Shown: piece after piece, positions 1-8,816 of the stretch | Layout of the letters: every line of letters starts with the position of its first letter | Position numbering within the stretch: position 1 is the stretch's first letter | Assembly: GCF_000311865.1 (NCBI RefSeq) | Contig: NZ_HE978580.1 | Span: forward strand, 194,413-258,412 | Direction: 5' to 3' | DNA: 64,000 nt | Source: Peptoniphilus obesi ph1 | Lineage (GTDB): Bacteria; Bacillota; Clostridia; Tissierellales; Peptoniphilaceae | Program-made: the position numbers and the translations under genes | Notes under the pieces: model-generated | Databases searched by the model: none | What the model saw: only the letters and a program-made list of their open reading frames with translations | Told to the model about the DNA's origin: nothing

Positions 1-631
1 TTGCTTGAACAAATTGTGCTGTAATAGTTGCAAGTGCAGCCCCTTCTATTGCATATTTTCCCATTAATTTCATTAGAATGGGATCAAGAATTATGTTTAA
101 AAAAGCTCCTAGCCCCATAATGAGCATTGCTTTTTTCATTAATCCTTCTCCACGCATAACCATGTTTGCTGATTGAGTAAAGTTTACAAATAAAGAACCA
201 ATAAAAATTACTCGTAAATATCTGATACCATATTCTTTAATTTCTCCACTTGCTCCAACCATATCTAAAAAATGTGGTGCAAGTAAAATTCCGCCTATTG
301 TAATAATTGATGAGAATAGAATAACCCAAAAGATTAAATTCCCCATAATTTTATCAACTGTTTTTTTGTCGCCCTTTCCTATAGCTCTTGATAAAACCGA
401 TGCTGAACCTACACCAATAAGTGTAGATACACCACTATTGAAAAATGTAAGTGGCATAGCTACACCACAAGCTGTCATTGCTGTTTGTCCTATAATATTT
501 CCTGCAAAAATTCCATCCATTAGTGGATAAAGACCTATTACTATCATTCCTATTACAGCAGGGATAGATAATTGAAAAAGTAAATCTATAGGTCTTTTTG
601 TTAATAATTGTTCTTTCATATCTTGTTTCAT
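1..631 (-). CDS. MATE-family efflux transporter (C-terminus cut by window edge)
   Basis: This is the N-terminal 210 residues of a multidrug and toxic compound extrusion antiporter, an inner-membrane protein that exports drugs using an ion gradient. Visible family features are the opening LFQLSIPAVIGM, the following LYPLMDGIFAG helix and the GSASVLSRAIGKG loop. Several hydrophobic helices follow. The ATG is preceded by AAGGAG at good spacing. It starts 12 bases after the ECF ATPase gene stops, so it is probably the last gene of the same operon. The remaining half, about 240 residues, lies left of the window. The family is confident; the substrate is unknown. Confidence 0.85.
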   Translation of the reverse strand, partial: MKQDMKEQLLTKRPIDLLFQLSIPAVIGMIVIGLYPLMDGIFAGNIIGQTAMTACGVAMPLTFFNSGVSTLIGVGSASVLSRAIGKGDKKTVDKIMGNLIFWVILFSSIITIGGILLAPHFLDMVGASGEIKEYGIRYLRVIFIGSLFVNFTQSANMVMRGEGLMKKAMLIMGLGAFLNIILDPILMKLMGKYAIEGAALATITAQFVQA

Positions 632-643
632 AAAATCAACTCC

Positions 644-2092
644 TTACACAATCAGTCCATCTTTAATAAATTCCAAAATTTCTTTTTCATGTCCCTGGAT
701 ATTTACTTTCTTGTATCCATTTTTTCCAAGCATTAACACAGAGTTACAAACCTTAAAAATAAGTTCTATATCATGAGTTATTATTGCAAAGGGATAAGTT
801 TTTGAATATCTTTTTATTATTTGAGAAATGTCGTTCATCCTCTTATAATCTAAACCTGACGTAGGTTCATCAAGAATTATTAACTTTCTACCACTTAAAC
901 AAGCTGTCAATAGGGCAAGTCTTTGTTTTTGCCCACCAGATAGATTTTGAGGGTGATCATACCTATTTTCCCAAAGGTCAATATGTTTTAATTCTTTTCT
1001 AAGTCTATCTAAATATCCATTGTCATTAATTCTATCTTTTTGTAAAAGCTCGTTTTCTACTGTATCAAAGAAAATCTGATAATCCACGTCCTGCATCATA
1101 TAATAAGAGTTTTTTAACCTTTCTTTTTTATTTTTTCCATAACTTGTTTTCCCATTATTTTTAATTAAGCCTGATAAAGTCTTTCCCAAAGTTGTTTTAC
1201 CAATTCCATTTTGTCCAATAATTGCCATTATTTCTCCAGAATTGAGACTAAAGTAAAGATTTGTTATTAATTCATTATTACCTATTTTGATATTTAAGCC
1301 TGAGACCTCTAAGGCTTGTTCTTGAGGACAAACTAAATTTTCTGCTTTCAAAGATTTATAATTAATTGCTCTTAGTCCATATTCTTTGCAAGCATCTTCT
1401 GTAAGTTCTCCACGTGAAAATATTCTCTCTATTGTTCCGTTTTTCATATAGATTAGCCTGTCATACAAGTCATTTAAAAAGAATAATCGATGTTCAACTA
1501 TAATAACAGTTTTTCCCATTTTTCTTAAATTAGAAAGGATATCCTTAAACTGTAGAATCCCATGATAATCTAAATTAGACGAAGGCTCATCAAAGAAAAT
1601 AATTTTTGTATCATATAGTAACGTGGAAGCTATTGCTACTTTTTGTTTCTGACCTCCAGATAGTTCTGAAAGCTTCCTATCCATCAAGTCGCTAATTCCC
1701 ATTTTTTCAAAAGTTTCTTTTGTTTTTAACTTCAATTTATCTAAGGACATTCCTAAATTTTCACCAACAAAAGCAACTTCCTCATCGGCAATAGTTGCAA
1801 AAAACTGGTCTGATGGATTTTGAAAGACATTGCCTATATATTTTGCAAGTTCTCCTTTTCTATAATCCATCAGATTTTTATCTAATAGTTTCACTTCTCC
1901 ATTTAAAATTCCATTATAATGATTTGGGATAAGCCCATTTAGAATTCTTGTCAAAGTTGTTTTACCACAACCCGATAAGCCTGTAATTACAACTAATTCA
2001 CCCTCGTAAATTTCTAAATCAATATTTTCAAGAACGGAAGAATTGTCTTCATCATATCGGAAATTCAAAATTTTAGCTTTTAATAAGCTCAT
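644..2092 (-). CDS. ECF-type ABC transporter, duplicated ATPase (two ABC domains in one chain)
   Basis: This protein powers a group II energy-coupling factor importer. Two complete nucleotide-binding domains are fused: Walker A GLSGCGKTT with signature LSGGQKQK in the first half, and GQNGIGKTT with LSGGQKQR in the second. At 482 residues it matches fused EcfA1/EcfA2-type proteins. I chose the ATG whose first base overlaps the TGA of the upstream membrane gene; the longer reading adds five residues that include the ribosome binding site. It is translationally coupled behind the T and S components, so the three probably form one complex. The substrate cannot be read from sequence. Confidence 0.87.
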   Translation of the reverse strand: MSLLKAKILNFRYDEDNSSVLENIDLEIYEGELVVITGLSGCGKTTLTRILNGLIPNHYNGILNGEVKLLDKNLMDYRKGELAKYIGNVFQNPSDQFFATIADEEVAFVGENLGMSLDKLKLKTKETFEKMGISDLMDRKLSELSGGQKQKVAIASTLLYDTKIIFFDEPSSNLDYHGILQFKDILSNLRKMGKTVIIVEHRLFFLNDLYDRLIYMKNGTIERIFSRGELTEDACKEYGLRAINYKSLKAENLVCPQEQALEVSGLNIKIGNNELITNLYFSLNSGEIMAIIGQNGIGKTTLGKTLSGLIKNNGKTSYGKNKKERLKNSYYMMQDVDYQIFFDTVENELLQKDRINDNGYLDRLRKELKHIDLWENRYDHPQNLSGGQKQRLALLTACLSGRKLIILDEPTSGLDYKRMNDISQIIKRYSKTYPFAIITHDIELIFKVCNSVLMLGKNGYKKVNIQGHEKEILEFIKDGLIV

Positions 2093-2778
2093 CCTTCTAA
2101 CCTCCATAATGCAAATACCATCAAAAAGGAAAATATGACAATATAATCTAAAATACCAAAATATATTGGATTATAACTTGTTTTTTCACCCTCATACTCA
2201 ATACCTCTTGTTATTATAGAAGATGTTAATGTTTCGCTTACTTGAAGGCATTTATAGATAAGTGGAATAAGATAAAATTCAAATGAACGCACAGGATGTA
2301 AGGGGCTTATTTTTAAGCCCCTCACCCTCATTCCATTGCGTATTTCTTTAATTCTAGATTCTAATTCTCCAAGATATCTTAATGCAGTTACAAGAGCTAT
2401 ACTTACCATTTGTGGAAAATGAACCTTTCTTAAAGCTGCCATTATTTTGAGAGGGCTAGTGAGGATCAATACCCTACCAATATTAAAAATTGGATATAAT
2501 TTTAATACCAAGGCAATTAGACCTATTATTGCCCCAGTAGTTAATCCTAAGTCAATATAAGATAAGATTTTTATTAACACATATAATCCTAAATAGATGC
2601 TCACCCTTTTGATAGCTTCTAAGTATGAAAATAACAAGACAACCACAAAGCTCATTCCCAAAAGAACATAATAAGCTATTCCATTAACAAGAAAAACCAA
2701 GAAAGACGAAATCAATATTATCAAAAAAAGAGTGATTGGATTTATATCTTTTGTCTTACTTTTTCCAAAATTGTTCAC
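2089..2778 (-). CDS. ecfT: ECF transporter transmembrane component (EcfT)
   Basis: This is the 229-residue membrane scaffold that couples the ATPases to the substrate-binding S component. Hydrophobic helices fill the N-terminal half. Two cytoplasmic coupling motifs of the EcfT type are visible, RVRGLKI and ITRGIEY, which correspond to the paired RG motifs that dock on the ATPases. The start is a GTG sharing its G with the TAG of the preceding gene, and the stop overlaps the ATPase start. The S-T-A gene order is typical of a dedicated (group I) ECF module. Confidence 0.85.
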   Translation of the reverse strand: MNNFGKSKTKDINPITLFLIILISSFLVFLVNGIAYYVLLGMSFVVVLLFSYLEAIKRVSIYLGLYVLIKILSYIDLGLTTGAIIGLIALVLKLYPIFNIGRVLILTSPLKIMAALRKVHFPQMVSIALVTALRYLGELESRIKEIRNGMRVRGLKISPLHPVRSFEFYLIPLIYKCLQVSETLTSSIITRGIEYEGEKTSYNPIYFGILDYIVIFSFLMVFALWRLEG

Positions 2779-3356
2779 TACAAAATTCCTTTTTCTTTTC
2801 TCTTTTCAAAAAATTTATTGTTTATATATATGCCAAAGCATCCTGCAAGTAGTTCTAATATTACATTACATCCCATAGCTATTGCTATTACTTTATTCGT
2901 ATAAAAGCTCGCCATCCATTCAGCTTGCTCTCTGCCTATAGAAGACGCAAACTTAACTATTCCTTCCACTCCTAAAACTTTAACAAAGATAATAGGATGC
3001 ATAGCAACAATAAACATAGCCACTGAAAATGCTATTCCTACCTTCGTATTATTTTTATAATCACCTATTATAATTTCTGCCAATATTGCTGAAACTAGGC
3101 AGATAGGAATCATAATCCAATATCCCATCACTGAATATAGTAGACCATATATAATCCAAAATAGGGCTGCAGCTCCTCTCTTCTGAATTCTTTTTGCCAT
3201 TATTACAAAAACTGGTCCAACAACAAAAGCTGCAAATCCAGCTGAAGCATAAAGAGCGATAGCTCCAAGTGTTCCTGTAAACATTGAAACAGCCATTCCA
3301 ATAGCAAAACCAATTACTGTTAATACTGCAATTTGTACTATATCTTTTAATTTCAT
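2778..3356 (-). CDS. MptD-like ECF transporter S component
   Basis: This 192-residue, very hydrophobic protein has about six membrane helices and fits the MptD family of putative ECF substrate-binding components. It would capture the imported micronutrient and associate with the EcfT and ATPase subunits encoded next. The ATG used here follows GGAGG by six bases; an upstream reading that adds MEVY lies on the ribosome binding site itself. The substrate of MptD-type proteins is not well defined. It is first in the transport operon, just downstream of the TetR gene. Confidence 0.75.
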   Translation of the reverse strand: MKLKDIVQIAVLTVIGFAIGMAVSMFTGTLGAIALYASAGFAAFVVGPVFVIMAKRIQKRGAAALFWIIYGLLYSVMGYWIMIPICLVSAILAEIIIGDYKNNTKVGIAFSVAMFIVAMHPIIFVKVLGVEGIVKFASSIGREQAEWMASFYTNKVIAIAMGCNVILELLAGCFGIYINNKFFEKRKEKGIL

Positions 3357-3407
3357 ATAAACCTCCAATTTAAGATATATTTTTTCTTTCTGAGTAAACC
3401 CTAAGAT

Positions 3408-3980
3408 TTACTTAGCATTATTATCTAAGATAATTTCTATCATTTTTTTTAATGCAAGTTTGTTCTTCACAAAATTTTCTCTTGCATTTAGAACTTCACA
3501 ACCTAGAATAAATGTGTTAATAAAATCAGTTATTAATTCGATAACTTCACTTAATTCACCTCTTACATCTTCATCAAATAACATTAGAATACTATCAGAT
3601 GATGATTTTTTTAGTTTCTTATATAAGTCTTTTAACTTATCGTCATGATTTAATTCCTGCAAAAACATTGCATAAATTGAAACATAGTCACTCTGATATA
3701 GCATTTTTTCTAAAATAATCTCAGATAAAACTTCGCTAAAATCCTGACTTGTTTTATTCATCTCATCATAGATTATCTTCTCTCTGTATTTATTTCCTTC
3801 TAACATAATGTCGTATAAAATTTCATAGGTAGAACCATAATGATGATACAAACCACCTCTAGAAAGCCCAGTAGCTTCCATAATGTCATTCATAACTGTA
3901 TTTCTAAATCCCTTATCCAAAAAGACTTTCATAGCTGCTTGTCTAATCTGCTTTTTTCTTTCATCAGCTTCCATTTTCAT
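3408..3980 (-). CDS. TetR/AcrR-family transcriptional regulator
   Basis: This 190-residue repressor has an N-terminal helix-turn-helix with the TetR pattern (MNDIMEATGLSRGGLYHHYGS, approximately residues 30-50) and a variable ligand-binding C-terminal domain. An ATG start 11 bases after GGAGG is preferred; a TTG further upstream would overlap the ribosome binding site. A consensus promoter and a palindrome that fits a TetR operator lie just upstream. It probably controls itself and the ECF/MATE operon, to which it is co-directional with a 51-base gap. The ligand is unknown. Confidence 0.85.
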   Translation of the reverse strand: MKMEADERKKQIRQAAMKVFLDKGFRNTVMNDIMEATGLSRGGLYHHYGSTYEILYDIMLEGNKYREKIIYDEMNKTSQDFSEVLSEIILEKMLYQSDYVSIYAMFLQELNHDDKLKDLYKKLKKSSSDSILMLFDEDVRGELSEVIELITDFINTFILGCEVLNARENFVKNKLALKKMIEIILDNNAK

Positions 3981-3998
3981 TTCATAAATAACCTCCAA

Positions 3999-4016
3999 AC
4001 CGACACTATTGTCGGT
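3999..4016. promoter_or_regulatory. TetR-type operator palindrome
   Basis: ACCGACA and TGTCGGT form a perfect seven-base inverted repeat around CTAT. It lies between the -10 box and the start codon of the tetR gene, covering the expected transcription start. That is where a TetR autorepressor would bind. Confidence 0.7.
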
Positions 4017-4019
4017 ATT

Positions 4020-4048
4020 ATTATATCAACACTGATAATCATTGTCAA
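4020..4048 (-). promoter_or_regulatory. Consensus sigma-A promoter of tetR/ECF operon
   Basis: On the minus strand TTGACA and TATAAT are separated by exactly 17 bases, a perfect consensus. Its output must be held down by the adjacent operator. Confidence 0.8.
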
Positions 4049-4145
4049 TAGCTTCGCTTATACTTCTTTATTAATTTCTTTAAATGCGGTATAATCAATA
4101 AAATTGAATAAACGCTTAACGCTTATAACTTTAATAGCAAGCACA

Positions 4146-4239
4146 GTAAGTGTACGGACACTTACGAAAAAATTAATGGAGCAAACCTTTACGGAATGCT
4201 CCATTTTTTTAATTTTTACCTTGTTAGGGAGAACCCTAA
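4146..4239 (+). other. Candidate oriT region with paired inverted repeats and a hairpin terminator
   Basis: Three inverted repeats precede mobC. They are GTAAGTGT/ACACTTAC (4146-4165), a terminator-like ATGGAGCA/TGCTCCAT stem followed by seven T (4176-4210), and TTAGGG/CCCTAA (4224-4239). Inverted repeats just upstream of mobC are where nicking sites of mobilizable elements lie, so this is a candidate transfer origin. No nick site is proven by sequence alone. Confidence 0.4.
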
Positions 4240-4271
4240 GACCCCGAAATATATTTATAAAGGAGAATAAA

Positions 4272-4628
4272 ATGGCAAATAGATTTAGAAATGAAAGAAT
4301 AGAAATAAAATTAACTAAGGAAGAAAAGGAAGTTTTTGAAAAGAAAATGAAACTTGCTAATTGCAAAACTATGTCCCACTTTCTTAGGAAATGTGTGTTG
4401 GAAAAAGAAATTTATATTGTAGACTTAGAACCATTTAGAAACCTACAATGGCTACTTTCAAATGCAACAAACAATATAAACCAGATTGCAAAAGCTACTA
4501 ATACAACTGGTGTTATTTACAAAAATGAAATTGAATCTATGAATAAGCAGATAGAAAAATTATCAAGAGAAATATGGCAGATCCATTCCCTACTTCTTAA
4601 TAAATCAAAAGAAAGTTCTGGTGATTAG
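4272..4628 (+). CDS. MobC-like plasmid mobilization protein
   Basis: This 118-residue basic protein opens with RFRNERIEIKLTKEEKEVFEKK, a ribbon-helix-helix-like start. It continues with the MobC pattern: LRKCVLEKEIY, the NLQWLLSNATNNINQIAKATN stretch, and a C-terminal coiled region. MobC proteins bind oriT and help the relaxase nick. The ATG follows AAAGGAG at seven bases. Its stop overlaps the start region of the truncated relaxase gene, the normal order. With its relaxase destroyed it probably no longer supports transfer on its own. Confidence 0.8.
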   Translation: MANRFRNERIEIKLTKEEKEVFEKKMKLANCKTMSHFLRKCVLEKEIYIVDLEPFRNLQWLLSNATNNINQIAKATNTTGVIYKNEIESMNKQIEKLSREIWQIHSLLLNKSKESSGD

Positions 4629-4629
4629 T

Positions 4630-4806
4630 ATGGCAATTACAAAAATACATCCTATAAAATCAACTCTAAATTTGGCAATAGATTATATAACCAAGAGTGA
4701 AAAAACTGATGAAAAAGTCTTGGTTTCTTCATTTAAATGTCATCCATCTACTGCCCATATTCAGTTTATGAAAACACGAAAGATCATATTCTATAGCATT
4801 TTTTGA
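4630..4806 (+). pseudogene. Relaxase (MobA-like), N-terminal fragment
   Basis: Only about 50 residues of relaxase remain. The start MAITKIHPIKSTLNLAIDYITKS and the following SSFKCHPSTAHIQF segment are the usual N-terminus of relaxases paired with this kind of MobC. After QFMKTRK the sequence departs and stops. Another frame just downstream reads SYSIAFFETKTC and a stop. An internal deletion may therefore have joined the 5' end to the 3' end out of frame. That reading of the junction is inference. Confidence 0.7.
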
Positions 4807-5139
4807 AACAAAAACCTGCTAACAAAAGTCAAGCTTAAGCTGAAATTAATTTCAGCTTATTTTTTTGTGCAAATACTATATAATCTTTGCATATCCAGCT
4901 TCCATGCTATTATCAAAATTATACTTTAAGGATGTTTTCTTGGTGCTTGAAGCTAAAGCTAATTTCCTCCACATGAATTCTTTCGTTCGCTCAATTCACT
5001 AAAGTAAGCAATAAAAAAAGAATACCCTTTTGCAAGAGTATTCTTAATAAAAATACAATATCGTTAAACTTTATAAAATAAGAAAAAAATTATTTATTCA
5101 TGTAGACTAGGATGTAGATATATAGGTGATTTTATCTTA
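4807..5139 (+). terminator. Gene-free stretch with a strong terminator after the mob remnant
   Basis: AAGCTGAAAT and ATTTCAGCTT form a ten-base stem with a two-base loop at 4837-4858, followed by a T-rich run to 4866. This is a rho-independent terminator for the mob genes. The remaining bases to the defence gene hold no coding sequence that I can support. Confidence 0.75.
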
Positions 5140-6834
5140 CTATTTAATCAATTGGGCACTTAAAGCATTTTCTAAAACATATTTATATTTTGAGAAAGTT
5201 TCAGAATCAAGCAACTGATATTTGTCATTCTTTAGCTCTATAATATTTATTTCGCTTTCAAATTCAAAATTCCTTCTTTCAAACCCAATTGATGAAAAAA
5301 TCAATTGGGTATAATTTGATGAATTATCTAATATATATTCAATTAAGGATTGTGCCTTATCATAATCCATCTCCGCATTCTTAGGGCTATCTAATACCAT
5401 AGGTAAATTCAAGCATTTATTATTAAAAATTTTTTTAATATCATTAAGTATAAAATACCATATAACTGTTGAAATTGGTTTATTACTTCCACTTGCACAA
5501 AAAACTCGATTAATTGCTTTATATTGTGCTTCCTCTAACTCATTCAATCCAAACTTTAAGACTTCCCTATCAATCATATCATAATATTTTTTATTGATAT
5601 CCGATTTAATTTTAGATACTTCCTTCAAGTCTTCCTCAATATTTTCTAGTTTCTCTTTAAGTTCTCCTTGCAAATTAAACTCATTAAATAACTCTAAATT
5701 TAAACTATTATATAGTTCATTTAGCCCCATATAGCTGCTATAATTTTTTATTTCTGTCTTAGCTATACCAATGTTTTTCTTGTATGATTCCAACTTATCT
5801 AAAAACTCTTTATAACTACCCTCTATTTGTAAAATTGATTTTGAAATCTTTTCTATATCCTCATATATGCTGTCCTTTATATATAACGAATCCTCAATTG
5901 AATTGTATCTTTTACTTCTAAGATCAGTTGTATCTTTCAAAACTGAATGGCATTCAGGACATATATCTGTATTTAAAATATACTTTATTTCTTTTTCCTT
6001 TTTATTCTTAAACCTTTCAATTTGGTTCAATGCAATTTCAAGCTCATACTTTTCATTTCGTAAATTTGTAAGCTCATACCTAAATTTATTAATAGAATTC
6101 AGAATATAATCATATTCCTTTGTTCTAATAGAAAGCTCCCTTTCAAGCTCTTTTAAATTTTCAGGCACAACAATATTACCTAATAGTTTAGATACTTTTT
6201 CTTTCATTCTACTAGTTTCTCTGTATGCGTCTTCTGAATCATTTATACGTTCCAATAAATTTTGTTTACTTTCAACATGTTCAAAATAATTCTTATCATA
6301 TATTCCAAATTGTGCATATATTACATCAGGTTTAAAATTTTGATATTGTCCTAATCTCTTAAAGGAACTAAAGTATGTTCCATCATAATAATCTTGGTCA
6401 ATAAAATTCATTACATATGTATATGCTGGTGGAGCAATCTCCAGCTTCTCAGTCCTTCTATTCGGTAAAAATATTTCAAAATCCCAAATATTGCTTAAAA
6501 AATATGATAACTCAATTATAGTTGATGTTTGAAATAATATCTTAAAAACATCATTAAATACTTTGAATAACTTTTTATGGCGATATATAAAATATATATT
6601 ATCGTTAACCGAAAACTCTAAAATATATACTTTATCTTCATTTTTCCATTTTTTATCGAAGTGGGCATCAGCACCCAAAGTATGATATAAACTACGTAAC
6701 AAGACTGACTTCCCTCTATCTGTTCCATCAATGTTACTAGAAGTAACAATATTTAAACCTTTTTCAAAACATGTAACAAAAGCCTCTTTAGTTAAAATAT
6801 CAAAAATATATATTTTATTGAAAATAACATCCAT
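5140..6834 (-). CDS. SMC/RecN-like ATPase with central zinc motif (DUF2326-like), defence partner
   Basis: This 564-residue protein has a P-loop near residues 37-43 (GTDRGKS) and a long coiled-coil middle. A CPECHSVL motif, the first half of a zinc-hook-like element, lies near the middle. A Walker B-like MVLDSP lies in the C-terminal third. This is the layout of a short SMC or ABC-type ATPase. Its ATG overlaps the stop of the nuclease gene, so the two are translationally coupled. Such ATPase-nuclease pairs occur in Lamassu and ABC-three-component defence systems, where the ATPase senses invading DNA and releases the nuclease. The exact subtype is inference. Confidence 0.65.
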   Translation of the reverse strand: MDVIFNKIYIFDILTKEAFVTCFEKGLNIVTSSNIDGTDRGKSVLLRSLYHTLGADAHFDKKWKNEDKVYILEFSVNDNIYFIYRHKKLFKVFNDVFKILFQTSTIIELSYFLSNIWDFEIFLPNRRTEKLEIAPPAYTYVMNFIDQDYYDGTYFSSFKRLGQYQNFKPDVIYAQFGIYDKNYFEHVESKQNLLERINDSEDAYRETSRMKEKVSKLLGNIVVPENLKELERELSIRTKEYDYILNSINKFRYELTNLRNEKYELEIALNQIERFKNKKEKEIKYILNTDICPECHSVLKDTTDLRSKRYNSIEDSLYIKDSIYEDIEKISKSILQIEGSYKEFLDKLESYKKNIGIAKTEIKNYSSYMGLNELYNSLNLELFNEFNLQGELKEKLENIEEDLKEVSKIKSDINKKYYDMIDREVLKFGLNELEEAQYKAINRVFCASGSNKPISTVIWYFILNDIKKIFNNKCLNLPMVLDSPKNAEMDYDKAQSLIEYILDNSSNYTQLIFSSIGFERRNFEFESEINIIELKNDKYQLLDSETFSKYKYVLENALSAQLIK

Positions 6835-7868
6835 TAAATATCACCTCCCTCTGTGTATAAATAAAATACCATTAAATAAAATACTTTTTTCATGTATTTT
6901 GTGTATTCTATAGGGAATTCACTATCAAATACATTATTTAAAATATTAAAAAGGTCATTTTCGTTTTTTATCTTATCTATATTCCCTTCAATATACTCAA
7001 AAATTGATATCTTTAATACATTCAACTCATGGCTTTGATCAATTTCCAGTAAATTAGTTAAAGCTTGATTATATAATCTTCTTTCTGATGGGAATAAAGT
7101 TTTAATATAATCTTTAACCTGCTCAATGCCTGTTATAGATTTTTTCCTATGAGATTCAAGCATTTTATTAAACTCATTTTTAGAAATTCCTTTTAATTCT
7201 AGTACATCATTATAATTAGTGATTGCCATCTCATAAGAAGCTTTTTTCTGAGCTGTATCAGATACTAATCGAAATAAAGCATTAGGATTATTAGGTTCTT
7301 CATTTTTTATTTCTTGGAAAGCTTCAATTAACTTTCCAAGCAAAGCATAATGAGGATTTGTTAAGTCCATACTTTCACATACATAAAAAACATTATCAAG
7401 AATGACTTCTGATAACTTTAGTTCTTCTTGCAATTTATCTTCAATAAAATCTATTACTGTTTTGTCCAACTCACCTAAACAAACTTCTTGCCTTAAATCT
7501 TCTTTACTATCAATTTTCAAATGCTTATTACAAACTACAGCCAGCTTTATATTATGATTTGGGTTGTAAAGAGCATACAATGTTCCCAAAATAGATCTAC
7601 TATTTCCTTTTCTCTTAGTTAGTGTTTTAGAACTATGATTACCTCTATTTATTGTTTTCACCTGGTAAAAATCAAGACCATTATCACGATGCAATTCAAT
7701 ATCACATTTGAAATCAAACACAATTGTATAGTCATCGTACAGCTTATATGCATCAATTAATTTACCAACTCCCCACAACAATTCAACTCTAAATCTATTT
7801 TTCGTTCTACTACCTGCTAAATCTAATGGTAAATTCATATAATAGTTCGAATATTCCAATATAATCAC
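6834..7868 (-). CDS. DUF4297 (Cap4-type) dsDNA nuclease, defence effector
   Basis: This 344-residue protein starts with a PD-(D/E)XK nuclease fold of the DUF4297 type. E29 lies in FRVELLWGV, D56 in FKCDIELH, and Q69 and K71 in FYQVKT. The C-terminal two thirds are helical and unrecognised; they may carry the module that binds the SMC-like partner. A GTG start is listed; a TTG three codons later has slightly better ribosome binding spacing. In Lamassu-Cap4 and ABC-3C modules this enzyme cuts DNA indiscriminately when activated. The family call is fairly firm; the system assignment is inferred. Confidence 0.7.
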   Translation of the reverse strand: MIILEYSNYYMNLPLDLAGSRTKNRFRVELLWGVGKLIDAYKLYDDYTIVFDFKCDIELHRDNGLDFYQVKTINRGNHSSKTLTKRKGNSRSILGTLYALYNPNHNIKLAVVCNKHLKIDSKEDLRQEVCLGELDKTVIDFIEDKLQEELKLSEVILDNVFYVCESMDLTNPHYALLGKLIEAFQEIKNEEPNNPNALFRLVSDTAQKKASYEMAITNYNDVLELKGISKNEFNKMLESHRKKSITGIEQVKDYIKTLFPSERRLYNQALTNLLEIDQSHELNVLKISIFEYIEGNIDKIKNENDLFNILNNVFDSEFPIEYTKYMKKVFYLMVFYLYTEGGDI

Positions 7869-8285
7869 CTCACTTTTATGTCGTCATGCATTTATAATGT
7901 AACCTTTATAATATTTAATTAGTTTTTTCAAAAATCACTCTATAATCTTCTGTATGCCTTCTAATTCAAAAATATCAAAAACAGAACATCTGTAATTAAA
8001 TTTTGTCTGTCTTAATTTATAAAATGTAATTTTCCTAATTTTGCTTTTCCATAAATTCACTATTTATCATACCTAATTCTTTTATTTTTGTAATAACATT
8101 TTATAATTAAATGATATCACTACATCCTACTTAAATCTTTTATTTATTCTATTATACCATTAAATATACGTCAAAAATAAAACGTTCTCCTTGATATAAA
8201 ATTTATGCTTAAAAAAATAAAATCATTTCACTTCTCTAATACTTAATATTTTTTATCTATGATATGCCAGACAGTGTCTGTTAAA
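7869..8285. other. AT-rich spacer without a gene
   Basis: About 400 very AT-rich bases separate the defence pair from the AbiEii fragment. No open frame, hairpin terminator or promoter stands out, although the promoter of the nuclease gene must lie in its left part. Confidence 0.5.
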
Positions 8286-8732
8286 TTACATCTCATTAAT
8301 CCTATTTGATAAAGTTGTTACCACATCAACAACCTTATCAAAGCTCAGATCTCCAATATACTTATTTTCACTCAGATATACTTCCCACAAGGATCTTAGG
8401 TATGAATCTTCTTTTATGTCCTCGATTATTTCCTCATAGTCTTTCATTATCTCCTGACTTCCTCTTTTTTTTGAGGTTCTCTCTATTGCTTCTTTTAAAA
8501 TTTCATAATCTATCTCATCTTTTTTCAGCTTGTAGAGAGTGTATAGGTCATAAAAGTCTCTCATTCGTGTTGTTGTTATATTTCTTCTGATTATGGTTTC
8601 GTATTTTTCAGCTAAAATTGTTTCTAATAGGTATAACATTATTTTTATATTTTCTTTGCTAAAGATACAGGGATAGGTATATTCTATTTCCCTTGGTATT
8701 GTTACTTCTCCCGTTGTTAGGTCAAGTTTCAT
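8286..8732 (-). pseudogene. AbiEii-type nucleotidyltransferase toxin, C-terminal fragment
   Basis: The 148 residues match the C-terminal half of the AbiEii toxin: LDLTTGEVTIPREIEYTYP, then ILAEKYETIIRRNITTTRMRD and DFYDLYTLYK. The N-terminal nucleotidyltransferase lobe is missing, and the first ATG is an internal codon of a full-length gene. About 80 bases upstream ends an AraC-type gene, and beyond that lies the AbiEii start (9744-9815) behind an intact AbiEi gene. The toxin has therefore been split, with loss of its catalytic part. Confidence 0.8.
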
Positions 8733-8816
8733 AGGAATTTTTACTCATTCCTATTTTTACTAATAGCAATCAAAAAAGCACCTACCATTTGATAGATGCC
8801 GTTAAACAAATTTAAA

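Noticed and set aside
3460..4094. Plus-strand open frames opposite tetR
   Set aside because: They lack ribosome binding sites and are antisense to a clear TetR gene.
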